In this document: piece after piece, positions 14,762 through 22,054 of the stretch
How the letters are laid out: each line of letters starts with the position of its first letter
Numbering within the stretch: the first letter of the stretch is position 1
Assembly (NCBI GenBank): GCA_964342265.1
Contig: CAYFFE010000049.1
Span: 1-26,125 of the forward strand
Length of the DNA: 26,125 nucleotides
DNA from: Halioxenophilus sp964342265
Lineage (GTDB): Bacteria; Pseudomonadota; Gammaproteobacteria; Pseudomonadales; Cellvibrionaceae
Reading direction: 5' to 3'
Notes under the pieces: model-generated
What the model saw: the letters and a program-made list of their open reading frames with translations, nothing else
What the model was told of the DNA's origin: nothing
The model's database searches: none
Position numbers and translations under genes: made by a program

Positions 14762-15370
14762 ATGGAAAAGCTCACAGCCAGACAACAACAGATTTTTGAA
14801 TTAATTAAATCGCATTTGGAAGAAACCGGCTTCCCCCCTACCCGTGCTGAAATTGCCGAGATTTTAGGGTTTCGTTCAGCTAATGCAGCCGAAGAGCATC
14901 TACGAGCCCTTGCTCGCAAAGGCGTAATCGAAATAGTACCGGGGACATCGCGTGGTATTCGCATACCTGAGATGGAAAATACCGGACTGCCCATCGTCGG
15001 TTTAGTTGCTGCCGGTCATCCCATCTTAGCGCAAGAGAATATCGAAAATTTTGTTGAAATCGATAAGCACTTATTTTCCCCGAATGCCGATTATTTATTA
15101 ACAGTGCGCGGCATGAGCATGAAGGACGCAGGCATTTTAGAGGGAGATTTATTGGCCGTGCATAAAACCACCCAGGTACGCAGCGGGCAAATTATTGTCG
15201 CTCGGGTAGAAGACGAGGTTACGGTAAAGCGGCTTAAACGCGGTAAAAATCGCAACCAAATCGAGTTACTGCCCGAAAACGAAGAGTTTGATGTGATCCA
15301 CGTAGACTTAAGAGAACAAGCTTTCAGCATAGAAGGACTAAGCGTAGGCGTAATTCGCCGAGGAGTTTAA
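14762..15370 (+). CDS. lexA: LexA SOS-response repressor
   Basis: LexA represses SOS genes and cleaves itself when stimulated by RecA-ssDNA filaments. The 202-aa protein has the winged-helix N-terminal domain (about 1-70, with PPTRAEIAEILGFRS as the recognition region). The cleavage site is Ala84-Gly85 (VAAGHP). The Ser/Lys dyad is Ser119 (RGMSMKDAG) and Lys156 (EVTVKRLKR), at the same positions as in E. coli LexA. Everything needed for autoproteolysis is intact. Two LexA boxes overlap the promoter upstream, so the operon is autoregulated. sulA follows after 2 bp. The Shine-Dalgarno is weak (AGG about 11 nt upstream), but the N-terminus MEKLTARQQQIFELI confirms the start. Confidence 0.98.
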   Translation: MEKLTARQQQIFELIKSHLEETGFPPTRAEIAEILGFRSANAAEEHLRALARKGVIEIVPGTSRGIRIPEMENTGLPIVGLVAAGHPILAQENIENFVEIDKHLFSPNADYLLTVRGMSMKDAGILEGDLLAVHKTTQVRSGQIIVARVEDEVTVKRLKRGKNRNQIELLPENEEFDVIHVDLREQAFSIEGLSVGVIRRGV

Positions 15371-15372
15371 CG

Positions 15373-15834
15373 ATGAGTACTTTACTGCCGGTATACCCAC
15401 AAAAAATTGCTGCAAATCATATGCAAGCAACCAATAGGCAAGCAACCAACCAAAAAAACAATACAACCCGCAATTACATAACAGAGCTTTTGGTTTCGAA
15501 ATATTGTGACGATTATTTATCTCTGTTGCTGCCGATGCTTGGCCATCAGGCAAGAGTAAATGGCGGGCGTTGGATTAGCTGGATATCACCAGCTCGCATT
15601 GACAAATCCTTGCTGCAAGAGTTCAGTGTAGACGCCCACAAGGTGCGTTTTGTTTACCCCAAACAACAACAGGATTTATTCGATCTTACGCATAAAGCCC
15701 TTGTTGCCGGTACCAGTCACTGTGTTGTTGTCGTTAGCGACTTCTTTACTCCCGAGCAATTAGCTGCATTAAACACAGCCGCTAAATTCGGCAACACCAT
15801 GGCCTTGGTGGTTTCTCGGCGGGAAGATGTGTAA
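15373..15834 (+). CDS. sulA: SulA-type cell-division inhibitor
   Basis: SulA binds FtsZ and stops Z-ring assembly while SOS is on, and is normally removed by Lon. The 153-aa protein has a variable, Asn/Gln-rich N-terminus (1-33). A SulA-like core follows: ELLVSKYCDDYLSLLLPMLGHQA, then GGRWISWISP, VRFVYPK, and an ALVAGTSHCVVVV segment. AGGAG lies within the lexA 3' end, 8 nt before the ATG, and the 2-bp gap to lexA implies one transcript. There is no separate LexA box, so its SOS control comes from the lexA promoter, an arrangement also known in Pseudomonas but not in E. coli. Similarity is to the family core; FtsZ binding is inferred. Confidence 0.87.
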   Translation: MSTLLPVYPQKIAANHMQATNRQATNQKNNTTRNYITELLVSKYCDDYLSLLLPMLGHQARVNGGRWISWISPARIDKSLLQEFSVDAHKVRFVYPKQQQDLFDLTHKALVAGTSHCVVVVSDFFTPEQLAALNTAAKFGNTMALVVSRREDV

Positions 15835-15874
15835 TTATCTTGGCAGAATTAAATTGAGATTTAGTTTTTAGCAG

Positions 15875-16417
15875 TTAAAACTCTTGGCCGGCTTGTCGCT
15901 GCTGCGACACCAATTCACTGAGTTGTTGTACAAACCGCTGGCATTGCATTAAGTCTAAATAAACATGCGACTCATGGTTCTCCTCACTAGTCGAGGGCTC
16001 TATTGCAATAGCGATTAAATTTTTACCCGTGGAGCCTTTGTTTTTTTCTGGCTTTATTTTTACAGGTTTTAATTTTAAAGCACGATTTGTTTTTATTAGC
16101 TGACACAACCATGACTCAGTATTGTTGGCCAACTCACTTAATTCACGCAGCTCTGGCACCAACAAAGCAGAATCATCAACTGCAAGCAGTTCTTCTACAG
16201 TAATTATTTTATGAAATGAATCGCTGCCTTTCATTTTTCGGCAGTTTGTTTCAATCTCTAACAAATAACTTTCTACTGCCAAATAACAAGTTTGCAGTGC
16301 AGCGGCCAATAACGCCAATTGCTTGGGTTGCTGCTCATCTTTTGCCAACTCCAACAGTTGGCGAACCCAGAACACTCGTTGATTAACAATTTCCACCGGG
16401 TTGTGTTCTATCGCCAT
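15875..16417 (-). CDS. Conserved hypothetical protein downstream of topA (DUF6586-like)
   Basis: The 180-aa cytoplasmic protein has no signal peptide or membrane segment. The first 80 residues are mostly helical, with repeated Gln/Leu/Ala (FWVRQLLELAKDEQQ, LALLAAALQTCYLAVESYLLEIE). A charged, Lys-rich linker (about 112-130) and a C-terminal helix (LMQCQRFVQQLSELVSQQR) follow. I relate it, from memory of position and sequence style, to the small protein beside topA in Pseudomonas, annotated DUF6586. It starts 29 bp after topA with no terminator between, so it is likely co-transcribed. Function is unknown. A weak AGTTTT/AAAACT stem overlaps its stop codon (15863-15882). The gene converges on sulA. 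Confidence 0.75.
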   Translation of the reverse strand: MAIEHNPVEIVNQRVFWVRQLLELAKDEQQPKQLALLAAALQTCYLAVESYLLEIETNCRKMKGSDSFHKIITVEELLAVDDSALLVPELRELSELANNTESWLCQLIKTNRALKLKPVKIKPEKNKGSTGKNLIAIAIEPSTSEENHESHVYLDLMQCQRFVQQLSELVSQQRQAGQEF

Positions 16418-16446
16418 TAGCCGCTCACTGTTAGGTGCGTGTTGTT

Positions 16447-19095
16447 TTATTTCTTTTTAGCTTTCTTCGCAGAAGGCTCGGTGACCACCCATTTGCCACC
16501 TTCGTAGAAGGCTTTCCAACCAGTGGCTTTGCCATCAACCTCGGTTTGGACGTATTGCTCTTTGGTTTTTCGGCTAAATCGAACCAATGTTCGGTTGCCA
16601 TCATCGTCGGCTGTTGGCGCACTCATCAAAAAACGATACTTAGGATCGATTTCATCTTTGTGCGGCAATAGCTCGTCTACATAGGGTGCCCGTGTTTCGC
16701 GGTTTTTGGGGAATTGGCTGGCAGCTAAAAATAGTCCCGAGGCGCCGTCTCTCAGCACGTAAACGTCGTCCACTTTTTGGCAAGCCAATTCGGGCATCGG
16801 TACCGGGTCCATTTTGGGCGGTGCGGGTTCGCCGTTCTTTAACAACTTGCGAGTGTTTTTGCATTCTTCGTTGGTACAGCCAAAATATTTACCAAAGCGA
16901 CCGGTTTTTAACTGCATTTCACTGCTGCATTTGTCGCATTCGATTACCGGCCCATCGTAGCCTTTAATTTTAAATTTACCGGTTTCTACCTCGTAGCCCG
17001 GACAGTCGGGATTGCGGCCACAAATGTGAACTTTATGGCTTTCGTCTAATAAATAGCTGTCCATGGCGGTATTGCAAATACTGCAGCGCCGTTTGGTCCG
17101 TAATTGTTTCGATTCGGCTTCTTCGTCTTTTTCAATATCGACGGCTTCGTCACCTGGAATTAAATTTTTGGTGGACTTACAGCGTTCTTTGGGCGGCAAA
17201 GCATAGCCAGAACACCCCAAAAACACGCCCGTGCTAGCCGTGCGAATTTGCATGGGCCGGCCACAAGTTTCGCAGGGAATATCGGTATCGGTTGGGGTAT
17301 TGGCACGCATGCCTTTATCGGCATCTTGGGCCAGCGATAGACGCTCCGAGAAGTCGCGATAAAAGTTATCAAGTACTTGCGACCAACCAATTTCGCCTTC
17401 GGCTACTTGGTCGAGTGATTCTTCCATTTTGGCCGTAAAGCCGTAATCCATTAACTCGTTAAAGCTTTCTTGCAATCGTTCTGTGACGATATCGCCCATT
17501 TTCTCGGCGTAAAAGCGACGGTTTTCCAAGCGGACATAACCGCGGTCTTGAATAGTCGAAATAATGGATGCGTACGTAGAAGGTCGACCAATACCGCGTT
17601 TTTCTAACTCTTTTACCAAGCTGGCTTCACTGAAGCGCGCTGGTGGTTTGGTAAAGTGTTGGCAAGGGTCGAGCGCTTTTAGATCGAGCGTATCGCCCAC
17701 TTTTACTTCCGGTAAAACCTGATCTTCTTCTTTTTTAGAAACCAACGGCTGCACCTTGAGAAAACCATCAAAGCGAATAACACGGCCGCGAGCGCGTAAT
17801 TCATAGCCTTCGGTATCGATAATTACCGTGGTGCTGGTGAATTCTGCGGGCGTCATTTGGCAAGCGACAAATTGCTGCCAAATCAGCGAGTACAACCGCT
17901 CCGCATCGCGCTCCATTCCCTTAAGTTGCGTGGGGCTGGTGTTAACGTTGGTGGGACGTATGGCTTCGTGCGCTTCTTGTGCGCCTTCCTTGCTGGAATA
18001 AAAATTGGGCTTTTCGGGTAAATACTTTTTACCAAAGCTATCCAATATGTAATCGCGACACGAGGCTAACGCTTCTTGGCTCAAATTGGTGGAGTCGGTT
18101 CGCATATAAGTAATGTAACCGGCCTCATAGAGCCGCTGAGCCATGGTCATGGTTTTTTTAACGCTGTAGCCCAGCCGATTACTGGCGGCCTGCTGGAGCG
18201 TTGAGGTAATGTACGGTGCCGATGGTTTAGACTGAGTGGGCTTGTCTTCGCGCTTGCTAACGACGTAATTCGCTTGCTGGAGCGCGTTGACGGCCGTATC
18301 GGACTCCTGCTGACTTGCGGGACGATAAGCTTTATCGTGGTATTTTTTAACTTCAAAGCGAAGATCTTGCCGCTCGGGGCTGATTAAATCCGCGTGCAGT
18401 GTCCAGTATTCTTCGGGAATGAATGCCCGTATTTCATTTTCTCGCTCAACGATGAGCTTGACCGCCACCGACTGTACGCGCCCGGCGGATAATCCCCGCG
18501 CAACCTTCTCCCAAAGCAACGGCGAGACCATGTAACCCACTACACGATCTAAGAAACGGCGCGATTGCTGGGCGTTTACGCGATTCATGTCCACAGGGCC
18601 CGGAGATTTAAAGGCTTCCTGCACAGCGGTTTTGGTAATTTCGTTAAAGACTACACGTCGATAACGGCTGGTATCGCCACCAATAGCCTCTCTTAAGTGC
18701 CAGGCAATGGCCTCTCCTTCGCGGTCCAAATCCGTCGCGAGATAAATGGTATCGGCACCGTCAGCCAGGGATTTTAATTCCGATACCACCTTCTCCTTGC
18801 CAGGTAATATCTCGTAGTTGGCCTCCCAGCCATGCTCAGGATCGATGCCCATTTTGCGAATCAACTGTTGCCGAGCTTTACGCTTTTTGTGTTCGGCTTT
18901 TTCCTCAGGGGACATCTTGCGAGTGATGGCCGCCTGACGAGCACGCTCTTTGGGGTCAACTGTGCTGGAACCACCTTTACTGGGCAAATCCCGGATGTGG
19001 CCAACGCTGGATTTCACCACGTAATCCTTGCCCAGGTATTTATTGATGGTTTTCGCCTTCGCAGGAGACTCTACGATTACTAAGGATTTTCCCAT
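16447..19095 (-). CDS. topA: DNA topoisomerase I (type IA)
   Basis: TopA relaxes negative supercoils through a transient 5'-phosphotyrosine break. The 882-aa protein has the Toprim domain with Glu9 (IVESPAKAKT) and the Asp122-x-Asp124-x-Glu126 metal triad (ATDLDREGEA). The catalytic tyrosine is Tyr330 in GYITYMRTDST, and RGIGRPSTYASII follows. Three C-terminal zinc-ribbon units lie at about 600-730 (CETCGRPM, CSICNTAM with CGRNPDCPG, CDKCSSEM with CTNEEC). The tail ends AKKAKKK, a typical basic DNA-binding end. Length fits Pseudomonas TopA. A strong promoter lies at 19166-19194. The small gene downstream is likely in the same transcript. Confidence 0.98.
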   Translation of the reverse strand: MGKSLVIVESPAKAKTINKYLGKDYVVKSSVGHIRDLPSKGGSSTVDPKERARQAAITRKMSPEEKAEHKKRKARQQLIRKMGIDPEHGWEANYEILPGKEKVVSELKSLADGADTIYLATDLDREGEAIAWHLREAIGGDTSRYRRVVFNEITKTAVQEAFKSPGPVDMNRVNAQQSRRFLDRVVGYMVSPLLWEKVARGLSAGRVQSVAVKLIVERENEIRAFIPEEYWTLHADLISPERQDLRFEVKKYHDKAYRPASQQESDTAVNALQQANYVVSKREDKPTQSKPSAPYITSTLQQAASNRLGYSVKKTMTMAQRLYEAGYITYMRTDSTNLSQEALASCRDYILDSFGKKYLPEKPNFYSSKEGAQEAHEAIRPTNVNTSPTQLKGMERDAERLYSLIWQQFVACQMTPAEFTSTTVIIDTEGYELRARGRVIRFDGFLKVQPLVSKKEEDQVLPEVKVGDTLDLKALDPCQHFTKPPARFSEASLVKELEKRGIGRPSTYASIISTIQDRGYVRLENRRFYAEKMGDIVTERLQESFNELMDYGFTAKMEESLDQVAEGEIGWSQVLDNFYRDFSERLSLAQDADKGMRANTPTDTDIPCETCGRPMQIRTASTGVFLGCSGYALPPKERCKSTKNLIPGDEAVDIEKDEEAESKQLRTKRRCSICNTAMDSYLLDESHKVHICGRNPDCPGYEVETGKFKIKGYDGPVIECDKCSSEMQLKTGRFGKYFGCTNEECKNTRKLLKNGEPAPPKMDPVPMPELACQKVDDVYVLRDGASGLFLAASQFPKNRETRAPYVDELLPHKDEIDPKYRFLMSAPTADDDGNRTLVRFSRKTKEQYVQTEVDGKATGWKAFYEGGKWVVTEPSAKKAKKK

Positions 19096-19165
19096 GCCGT
19101 GCGTATGCCTAGATTATTTGATTAATTTTTGTTCTAAACGAAAGAATTAGATTGCTTAGCCCGCA

Positions 19166-19194
19166 TATATAAGTCCTGTTTAATCATGGGTCAA
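19166..19194 (-). promoter_or_regulatory. Sigma70 promoter of topA
   Basis: On the minus strand TTGACC (19189-19194) and TATATA (19166-19171) are exactly 17 bp apart. Transcription would begin near 19159, leaving a leader of about 64 nt. The match is among the best in the window. topA is supercoil-responsive in E. coli, but no Fis or similar site can be called here. Confidence 0.65.
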
Positions 19195-19377
19195 GCGCTA
19201 GCCTTCAACTAATTTAGTACGAATACACTAAAATGCTCCACGACTTAGCACTTAAAACAATAAAAATGGCGCGATAAATTTCATTTTGAGATCTATAATT
19301 TAGGTTAACGTAAACCCTAAAATCTTGTACTGGGAGGCCGATAGCCACACTATCCCGCTACTTAAACTGGTCCGCGT

Positions 19378-20118
19378 ATGACATCCTTTCTGGCATTACT
19401 GATATTTGCAATCATCAGCGTCAGCTCGTTGCTGGTAGTGAGCTGGGCCAATCACATCGAAACGCGCAAACGGCTTATTAAAAGCAAGTTGCGGGTATTA
19501 AAAGCTCAGTACGAAGAACTTCAACAAGTTATTGCCTCTGTGGATCAAACCGTCGAGCCCAGAGCCGTATCTCGCATACTCAACGAAGAAGCCATTGCCT
19601 TGGCAGAATCCATGAAGGAACTGGAAGCCGAAGACGGTTTTGTTATCGCCGCGCTCAACAACGCCACTGCACTGCAAGAAGAGCTTAACCGTGAAGGCGA
19701 GATTGATCGAATTTATCGCATCCGTGAATCCGACACACAAATAGCTTTGGCGCAAAAGCATTTAGAACGAGCGGCAGCAATTTTGATCAAAAAACACGCA
19801 CTGGGCGGAATCAGCTCAGAGGAATTAAACAATTTCAAACAAAGCCTGTCTTGGGCCCGGCTGATGTTGCCGGTGTTGTCGTACATTGCTCAGGGGCATC
19901 AAGCTATCAATCGTGGTGAAGTGCTGCCAGCGAAAGCGTATTATCAAAAAGCCAAATCCGCGTTGGCGCAGTCATCGCATCCAGATAAGCGCAGAATGGC
20001 AATGATTAAAGAACTCAAAGACATTGTTAACAACCGGCGCGTATCCATATCAGAAGAAATAATGCCCGAAAAAGAGTACAACCCGGATTTGCAGCAATCG
20101 GCGAGTAGCGGCCAGTAA
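19378..20118 (+). CDS. Uncharacterised membrane-anchored coiled-coil protein
   Basis: I do not recognise this 246-aa protein. One N-terminal hydrophobic helix (about 3-24) is followed by basic residues (ETRKRLIKSK), predicting a cytoplasmic bulk held to the inner membrane. Residues about 30-125 are rich in Glu, Gln, Leu and Ala with heptad-like spacing (coiled coil). Residues about 140-205 (ALAQKHLERAAAIL, GHQAINRGEVLPAKAYYQKAKSAL) look like TPR-style helical pairs. The ATG at 19378 is the first in frame after an in-frame stop; the ribosome-binding site is weak. A perfect TATAAT (19294-19299) lies upstream without a good -35. It diverges from topA and converges on the next gene, 14 bp away. 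A scaffold role is conceivable but not shown. Confidence 0.8.
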   Translation: MTSFLALLIFAIISVSSLLVVSWANHIETRKRLIKSKLRVLKAQYEELQQVIASVDQTVEPRAVSRILNEEAIALAESMKELEAEDGFVIAALNNATALQEELNREGEIDRIYRIRESDTQIALAQKHLERAAAILIKKHALGGISSEELNNFKQSLSWARLMLPVLSYIAQGHQAINRGEVLPAKAYYQKAKSALAQSSHPDKRRMAMIKELKDIVNNRRVSISEEIMPEKEYNPDLQQSASSGQ

Positions 20119-20132
20119 TTCAAACCGCGCAT

Positions 20133-20615
20133 TTACCCCTGGATTTGATCTCGAATACTTAAAACGGCCTGCTCGATAGTGTCGTAATCGACGGAGTGGG
20201 ACTCGGTCCAATCGGCGAAAACCCCCTGCGAACCACAACCCATCGCTTTAATACTCGGTAAAACCTCCCCCTGCAGATAACTGACCAGCGCAGCGGGTGG
20301 TGTTGCGGATTTAGGATGAACTTCCCAGTTGTTGGCGACATGCAATTCGTGTTGGTAATCCCGGCGAATTAATAAGCAATCCGCTGCTCGACCAGTGGTT
20401 TTTTGCCAGGGGGCAATGTATCGCGCGCAATATTTGGCCTTAGCGGATAGCTGTTGTGGCCAAATTGCCGAACTCACGATAATACCGCGCCCCGCTGCCT
20501 TGGCGCGGAGTTTGGCCAATTGCCGCTGTCGTGGCGTGGGTTGCATCAGCATAACAGGGCCAACTGCCAACGCGATAACCATGCCGATAATTAAAATCGG
20601 CAGCAAATTGTCCAT
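20133..20615 (-). CDS. Uncharacterised small membrane-anchored protein
   Basis: I do not recognise this 160-aa protein. It has one N-terminal hydrophobic helix (MDNLLPILIIGMVIALAVGP), then a basic segment (RQRQLAKLRAKAAGRG), so the rest is probably cytoplasmic. The remainder has Trp-rich motifs (SAIWPQQL, IAPWQKT, NNWEVHP) and a C-terminal acidic helix (DYDTIEQAVLSIRDQ). I chose the ATG at 20615 because GGTG lies 6 nt upstream; TTG and GTG codons at 20627 and 20624 would add four or three residues. It converges on the preceding gene and diverges from the stress-protein gene. The short tail and the amphipathic linker resemble small membrane-associated accessory proteins, but no function can be given. 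Confidence 0.75.
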   Translation of the reverse strand: MDNLLPILIIGMVIALAVGPVMLMQPTPRQRQLAKLRAKAAGRGIIVSSAIWPQQLSAKAKYCARYIAPWQKTTGRAADCLLIRRDYQHELHVANNWEVHPKSATPPAALVSYLQGEVLPSIKAMGCGSQGVFADWTESHSVDYDTIEQAVLSIRDQIQG

Positions 20616-20717
20616 TGCTTGCACCAAATCAAATTCTAACCAACAATCGAAGGTAGTTTACTCTGTGTAGGAGTCAGTTACTATTGACACCACCGCTCAA
20701 AAAAAGGGGATAGCACG

Positions 20718-21152
20718 ATGAGTACCTACAGCCATATTATTGTTGGACTGGACTTATCCGAAGAGTCAAAACAAATACTCGAGAAAGCCAAATTTCTCGC
20801 CACCGCAGCCAACGCCAAGCTCTCCATTGCGCACGTCATCGAGCCATTGGTATTCACCTACGGCGGCGATATTCCCATGGATATATCATCCGTACAGCAA
20901 CAAATCGAAACCCAAGCCACATCCGATTTGGCGAAACTGGGTAAAGAGTACGACGTAGGCACCGAGAATCAATACATTGTGGTTGGCCAGCCAGCCAGTG
21001 AATTGCACGCCATTGCTGCCGAAAATAGCGGCGATTTAATTGTGGTGGGCAGCCATGGCCGACACGGTTTATCGCTATTGCTCGGTTCTACCTCTAACTC
21101 GGTACTGCACGGTTGCAATTGTGACGTGTTGGCAGTGCGGGTGAAGAAATAG
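20718..21152 (+). CDS. Universal stress protein (UspA family)
   Basis: This cytoplasmic 144-aa protein is a single Usp domain, a Rossmann-like alpha/beta fold often induced by starvation, oxidants or other stress. The start HIIVGLDLSEESKQILEKA is the typical first strand with Asp12. The C-terminal motif VVGSHGRHGLSLLLGSTSNSV (from 110) is close to the ATP-binding G-x2-G-x9-G(S/T) pattern, with eight rather than nine residues between the later glycines. Nucleotide binding is therefore possible but not certain. The end, CDVLAVRVKK, matches the family. GGGG lies about 9 nt before the ATG. No downstream partner exists: the next gene is convergent and shares a hairpin with it. Confidence 0.94.
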   Translation: MSTYSHIIVGLDLSEESKQILEKAKFLATAANAKLSIAHVIEPLVFTYGGDIPMDISSVQQQIETQATSDLAKLGKEYDVGTENQYIVVGQPASELHAIAAENSGDLIVVGSHGRHGLSLLLGSTSNSVLHGCNCDVLAVRVKK

Positions 21153-21161
21153 TTATTATTT

Positions 21162-21207
21162 TAGGAACCTCTAATTAACTCATCTCTGGGTTAATTAGAG
21201 GTTCCTA
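21162..21207. terminator. 18-bp perfect hairpin between usp and the LprI-like gene
   Basis: TAGGAACCTCTAATTAAC (21162-21179) pairs with GTTAATTAGAGGTTCCTA (21190-21207) without a mismatch, around a 10-nt loop. It begins 10 bp after the usp stop and its right arm contains the last codons and stop of the LprI-like gene. A bidirectional terminator for convergent genes is the simplest reading, but neither side has a good T-tract. See the finding on this hairpin. Confidence 0.6.
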
Positions 21208-21841
21208 TATCTAGTATACCCTTTAAAACATTGATTCTATTTTCATAGCTTTTAACAGCACAAGTTTTTTTCTGGCCTATTTCTTTCCAACATTCATTGC
21301 GTGTTTTAATCCAAGCACGTTGATCCGCCTTCAATTTATTTTTGGCGCTGTCAGATTGAAGGTCTTTTGTGCGGGTTAGAGCGCGCTTATAGATGGCATC
21401 TAGTTTGTAATCGAGTGCAATCAATTCTTCATCCCCACAAATTAACATTTCAATTTCATGTGGGCGCTGTGCAGTACAATCAAATGTGGGGCGTTCGGTA
21501 ATCTTTTTACCTTCTTTTAGATATTTATTTTTCACCCACCCTGCACGCCCAAAAAATTCGACTTGACACCAAATGCTCTCTTTGGACTTAGCCTGCTCTT
21601 CCGCATTCATTTTCTGCCATTCCGCAAACGATGGCCCACCTTCACAACCCTTATTTTTTAGACCATTTGTACCAGGTGGAACTAACACCACCAGTTTAGA
21701 TTTCTCCGTTTTACTCTCGAAAAGCTGTGCGGACACCTTCCCCTTGATTTGGTAAAAATCAGGGCCGTCAGCTTCTGCAAGCACAGGGGGAATTAACGCA
21801 AAAAGTACAAAATTTAATACAATAGCGAGATGGGTTTTCAT
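21191..21841 (-). CDS. Secreted SH3-like / LprI-domain protein
   Basis: The 216-aa product has a Sec signal peptide (MKTHLAIVLNFVLFALIPPVLA, mature from about 23). The next part (about 30-110) resembles a bacterial SH3-like domain, with WCQVEFFGRAGWVKNKYLKEG as its end. The C-terminal 90 residues fit the LprI/DUF1311 family: FDCTAQRPHEIEMLICGDEELIALDYKLDAIYKRAL, then a Cys-containing helical pair. LprI homologues are secreted and some inhibit lysozyme. The ATG at 21841 follows AAGG with suitable spacing and gives a proper signal peptide; an upstream TTG (21859) would add six residues. It is expected in the periplasm or outside. The function here is inferred from domains only. Confidence 0.82.
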   Translation of the reverse strand: MKTHLAIVLNFVLFALIPPVLAEADGPDFYQIKGKVSAQLFESKTEKSKLVVLVPPGTNGLKNKGCEGGPSFAEWQKMNAEEQAKSKESIWCQVEFFGRAGWVKNKYLKEGKKITERPTFDCTAQRPHEIEMLICGDEELIALDYKLDAIYKRALTRTKDLQSDSAKNKLKADQRAWIKTRNECWKEIGQKKTCAVKSYENRINVLKGILDIGTSN

Positions 21842-22054
21842 GGAGGTCACCTTTTCCAAGTATTTTTAACAGAAAGCACAGCCTAATTCGCCGAACGTGT
21901 CGCCCGGTAATGCGGCAATATTATTTCGCTGCCAACCTTACTTGGGCTTGTTAACACTAACGTACTTTATAGAAAACTTGAATTATCCCATCCCTAGGTA
22001 AATTGCCGTACTTCCTTTATTCGGCACGGCTAAATGTCGATCAAAATAGATTGC

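Noticed and set aside
20684..20689. Perfect TTGACA upstream of the universal stress gene
   Set aside because: A -10 at proper spacing would fall on the ribosome-binding site, placing the start of transcription at or in the gene, and the hexamer there is poor.
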